A stretch of 34,828 nucleotides of DNA from positions 2,235-37,062 of IMG/VR virus record IMGVR_UViG_3300003323_000575; one strand, given 5' to 3'. The translations under genes and the position numbers were made by a program. The DNA comes from a virus. The notes beneath the pieces are model-generated. The model searched no databases. It was not told where the DNA came from and was given only the letters and a program-made list of their open reading frames with translations. The stretch's first letter is position 1; every line of letters starts with the position of its first letter. Positions 32,331 to 34,828 of this stretch are shown one piece after another.

Positions 32331-32380
32331 GGCTAAGGGGTCGGACCTTTTGCCGTCGGCTCGGTTGTCCTAGTTATCGG

Positions 32381-32863
32381 TTAGCTCGCCGGGATAACAG
32401 GCGAAACGTTGGTGCCCTCCGGGAAGGAACCGTCGGCCTTCTTGATCGAGGTCTTGCAGTCGACGATGGTTTGCTCAAGCATGGCCGGGTTGTCCATGAA
32501 GGAGCGGATCGTGACCTGGGAAGCCCGTTCGATACCCAGGCAGGCCTTCAGCCACGCAGCGCAGGAGCGCTTAATGGCGTCGTTGTCATATTTTTCGGTT
32601 GGGGTGATGGCAATGACGGAGTTAACAACGAAGCCAGCGCGGGCGGGTTTGCCGTCCTTGAAGGTCGCGTCCTTGTTGAGGGTGAGCTTCAGGGCGATGT
32701 ATTCGTTGCCCTTTTCTTCGTTGCGCTTCTTCTCGGCCTTGGAGACCCGGAAGGGGAGGACCCGGTCGGGCATGAGGACGGGATAGGAGGTGTCGATACC
32801 ACCAGCAGCTTCAGCGAAGGGGTCAGCGTCGGTGGAACGGAGGATTTTGTTGTATGTTTGCAT
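32381..32863 (-). CDS. Candidate ssDNA-binding or replication accessory protein
   Basis: Seen: 160 residues, with an N-terminal acidic/Ala segment (ADPFAEAAGGIDTSY), a beta-rich centre (PDRVLPFRVSKAEKKRNEEK … EYIALKLTLNKDATFKDGKP) and a C-terminal helical part (IKRSCAAWLKACLGI). A body of five or so strands with charged loops is compatible with an OB-fold ssDNA-binding or DUF669-type protein, which phages often encode beside the helicase. No aromatic-rich acidic tail typical of bacterial SSB is present. The assignment is from context and secondary-structure impression only. Confidence 0.4.
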   Translation of the reverse strand: MQTYNKILRSTDADPFAEAAGGIDTSYPVLMPDRVLPFRVSKAEKKRNEEKGNEYIALKLTLNKDATFKDGKPARAGFVVNSVIAITPTEKYDNDAIKRSCAAWLKACLGIERASQVTIRSFMDNPAMLEQTIVDCKTSIKKADGSFPEGTNVSPVIPAS

Positions 32864-32926
32864 TTTAGTTTGTGTTTTTTGTTTGTGTTTTTGTTTGGTT
32901 TACTGCTTGTTTTGTTGCCAGGTTGG
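32864..32926 (-). promoter_or_regulatory. A-rich leader with ACAAACA-type repeats
   Basis: The 63-bp gap reads on the minus strand as an A-rich, G-poor leader containing two ACACAAAC repeats, and has no Shine-Dalgarno before the ATG at 32863. Unstructured A-rich leaders can recruit ribosomes through S1 or by lack of structure; this is inference. No promoter elements could be placed with confidence. Confidence 0.35.
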
Positions 32927-33274
32927 TTATACTCCTGACAGCAAATCTGGGTTGTTGAAGTCGCCGTAGGGCGAGGCCGCGATTGACTGCATCATTGCAC
33001 CGACGTGCATAACGGTTACGAGGGCGGTGAGTTCGTGTCGGTCAAAACGCGCGAAGCGTTCGAGGAGTTCCTTTTCGAGGAGTTGCTGGAGGGCGGGTTG
33101 GTCCCGCCAACCACCAGCCGCAAGGACAGGTTTAACGATTTCTTGGACCTCCTTTACGATATCCTGAGCGCGGTCAAGGAGGAGGTCGACCGGGGATTTG
33201 GGTGGTTGCTTGGGACGGAATTTGTCGATTGCGGCGTTAATGAAGCGGTTACGGGAGTCGTCTTGGATACTCAT
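32927..33274 (-). CDS. Small helical protein, unknown function
   Basis: Seen: 115 residues, almost entirely helix-forming (RNRFINAAIDKFRPKQ, LLLDRAQDIVKEVQEIVKPV, ALQQLLEKELLERFARFDRH) with a final hydrophobic helix (LTALVTVMHVGAMMQSIAA). No motif recognised. Its start overlaps the stop of the upstream HNH gene (ATGA), so before that insertion it may have followed the helicase gene directly. A role as helicase partner or loader is conceivable from position, nothing more. Confidence 0.55.
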   Translation of the reverse strand: MSIQDDSRNRFINAAIDKFRPKQPPKSPVDLLLDRAQDIVKEVQEIVKPVLAAGGWRDQPALQQLLEKELLERFARFDRHELTALVTVMHVGAMMQSIAASPYGDFNNPDLLSGV

Positions 33275-33726
33275 TTATTTGGGAAGTTAAGGACTGCGAA
33301 TTCACCGAATAGTTCAATAGCTTTTTTGTCACGTGCTCTGGCTGCATTCTCGGCGTTGTGAAAGCAACCTAAACTGTAAACTTTGTTGTCTTTTCGGATA
33401 CTGGCCTGCCAAGGTTTCTTAAAGTTTGGCCCTGTGGCATAAACACCAATGTAGCCGCTACTCGCCCTTCTTTGCATCTTTCTGTTAAAAAGATTTTGTT
33501 GAGTAGTGGCATAGCGGAGGTTATTACGTTGGAGGTTGTGTATGTTTCTATCTTCGTGGTCGACTATAAAACCTACTTTTCTAGGTAAAACCTCGTATTT
33601 TAAGTCAACCACTCCTTTGTAAAACACTCTACCACCAGCACAGTTAGGTGGTCGGTCTAAAAATTGAGGAGGAAAGTCGTCGTCAAACAAAACGACTGCT
33701 CCACATTTACACTTCCGTTCAATCAT
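33271..33726 (-). CDS. HNH-AP2 homing endonuclease-type protein between helicase and partner
   Basis: Seen: 151 residues. The N-terminus differs from the other three copies and has a CKCG motif (residues 6-9) followed by FDDDFPPQFLDRPP. The HNH-like core is VDHEDRNIHNLQRNNLRYAT (about 55-74), and the AP2-like C-terminus is SGYIGVYATGPNFKKPWQAS … LGCFHNAENAARARDKKAIE. A first catalytic His is not obvious upstream of VDHE. ATGA overlaps occur at both ends, with the helicase stop and with the next gene's start. It is A+T-rich compared with flanking genes. It may target the helicase/partner junction. Confidence 0.83.
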   Translation of the reverse strand: MIERKCKCGAVVLFDDDFPPQFLDRPPNCAGGRVFYKGVVDLKYEVLPRKVGFIVDHEDRNIHNLQRNNLRYATTQQNLFNRKMQRRASSGYIGVYATGPNFKKPWQASIRKDNKVYSLGCFHNAENAARARDKKAIELFGEFAVLNFPNK

Positions 33727-34828
33727 ACATTAAATATAAGCTCGTGTGATGCACGTGTAATAGCCGTATAATCCCAACGTTTCTGGTCCCAAATTTGTGG
33801 TGGCATCCACTCCCTCCATACAAGCACTTTTCGCCATTCTGATCCCTGAGACTTGTGGCATGTAATTGCGTATCCAAAATCTGCATATACAACAGTCTTT
33901 GGAACCCTTGCTTTCTTTTCGTCGAACGTCGGGTCACTAAAAGGTTCGGCCCATATTGGGTAGGTTCGGGCAATTCCGAGTTCGTCCTCAGCCAAGACGT
34001 TATACTGGAACCCATTAAAGTTCTTGATTTCCTTAATACGTAAAATCATGCCGTTATAAACGCCGAGGGTGATATTGTTGCGGAGGCAGATGAGTTTGTC
34101 GCCGACAACGATTTTCCGGTCAGGGTAACCTAGGAATCTTCGGGCACGGGAGTTGAAGTCCTTTCGGGTTTGGTTCTTGGCTACGATGATTTGGTCGCAG
34201 GAGAAGAACTCCTGGCCGGTGATGGCTTTACGGCGGACGACAAGGCCGGGACGTTCGCCGAAGGTGAGTTGGCCACCGGTGCGGATAGAGTTCGCCAGGG
34301 CGATGATGGGTGATTCAGCGGCCTGCCGGTGGATGTGCTGGAGGACGAAGTCGGGAGACTTCATGAGGTTGGGGTTGTCGCCAACGGGTTCGAGCTGGCC
34401 GGGGTCTCCGACGAACAATAACTTTTTGCCCCAATGCTTTAACTCGCTGTATAGCTCAGTCGAAACCATACTAGCCTCATCTATCACGATAAGGTCTGGA
34501 TCGTCTTCAAGACAAACTTTTCGCTCAAAGGTGACGTCTCCGGACTTGGGCTCAATGACAGCATCATAAAGTAGACTGTGCATAGTCCGGGCTGGAATGC
34601 CTTTTCGTTGGAGAACGTTGACGGCTTTTCCAGTGAACGCACAAACCACAATATTATAACGCTTTGAGAGTTCATTGATGAGGAATTTAACGAGGGTAGT
34701 TTTCCCGGTGCCGGCGTAGCCGCCTTGTTTGTATTCGTCGTTCGGGGAGTCGTCTATCCAGGCGACGATGAGGTTGAAGGCGTTTTCTTGTTCGGCAGTC
34801 AGCGATATTCCCGGAATAGCGGTGGGGG
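33723..34828 (-). CDS. RecD/Dda-like SF1 DNA helicase, 5' end outside window
   Basis: Probable replication or recombination helicase with 5'-3' polarity. The frame is open to the right edge, giving about 368 codons. Seen: LTAEQENAFNLIVAW then Walker A GYAGTGKTTL close to the truncated end; motif Ia CAFTGKAV with TMHSLLYDA; motif II VIDEAS; motif III FVGDPGQLEPVG; a beta-barrel-like insert (VVGDKLICLRNNITLGVYNG); motif V YAITCHKSQGSEW; and motif VI YTAITRAS. All core SF1 motifs are present and the C-terminus is complete. The family is 400-450 residues, so only a short N-terminal piece is missing. Its stop overlaps the start of the HNH gene downstream. Confidence 0.88.
   Translation of the reverse strand, partial: PTAIPGISLTAEQENAFNLIVAWIDDSPNDEYKQGGYAGTGKTTLVKFLINELSKRYNIVVCAFTGKAVNVLQRKGIPARTMHSLLYDAVIEPKSGDVTFERKVCLEDDPDLIVIDEASMVSTELYSELKHWGKKLLFVGDPGQLEPVGDNPNLMKSPDFVLQHIHRQAAESPIIALANSIRTGGQLTFGERPGLVVRRKAITGQEFFSCDQIIVAKNQTRKDFNSRARRFLGYPDRKIVVGDKLICLRNNITLGVYNGMILRIKEIKNFNGFQYNVLAEDELGIARTYPIWAEPFSDPTFDEKKARVPKTVVYADFGYAITCHKSQGSEWRKVLVWREWMPPQIWDQKRWDYTAITRASHELIFNV

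Noticed and set aside
32471-32938. 155-codon plus-strand frame with a Phe/Leu-rich end
   Set aside because: It is the shadow of the 32381-32863 gene, and the hydrophobic tail comes from the T-rich complement of the A-rich leader, not from a membrane protein.

Overview
The window is part of a double-stranded DNA bacteriophage genome, most likely a podovirus-type tailed phage. The plus strand from the left edge to about 23.1 kb carries the packaging and virion genes in order: terminase large subunit (its 5' end is outside the window), a P22-sized portal, scaffold, major capsid protein, several secreted-looking virion or surface proteins, a head-tail adaptor, a cluster of small membrane proteins, nozzle-like tail proteins, and internal virion/ejection proteins that end in a 1483-residue protein. 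There is no tape-measure, sheath or tail-tube gene and no phage RNA polymerase in view. This argues against a long-tailed phage, and host RNA polymerase is the likely transcriber.

From about 23.1 kb to the right edge everything is on the minus strand and concerns DNA metabolism: a primase/helicase-type ATPase, a split family A DNA polymerase with an N-terminal uracil-DNA-glycosylase-like domain, a ParB-methyltransferase fusion, a DUF1599-like protein, a MazG-like pyrophosphohydrolase, a candidate ssDNA-binding protein and a RecD-like helicase (its 5' end is outside the window). The two arms converge. Their last genes overlap by 29 bp, and a strong intrinsic terminator for the rightward operon lies inside the opposing gene at 23157-23188.

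Four small HNH-AP2 homing-endonuclease-type genes sit in the leftward arm. Each starts inside the stop codon of the gene before it (ATGA or GTGA), and two of them also end in an ATGA overlap with the next gene. One of these lies between the UDG/exonuclease half and the polymerase half of the replicative polymerase, exactly between exonuclease motifs II and III.

A 25-bp near-palindrome with core GCTCAAAATTTGAGC occurs five times at roughly 6-10 kb spacing. Three copies are intergenic. Two are read in frame inside coding sequence, giving the peptide LAQ(F/N)LSMT. The 303-bp gap between terminase and portal holds one copy and four further inverted repeats.

Host: several virion-operon proteins carry Sec signal peptides, and one has a fibronectin-III-like domain of the AWD...YRLY type that I associate with secreted proteins of Verrucomicrobia and related phyla. 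Most starts lack a clear Shine-Dalgarno. A Gram-negative host of that kind is a reasonable but unproven guess. No tRNA, rRNA, CRISPR array or insertion sequence was seen.
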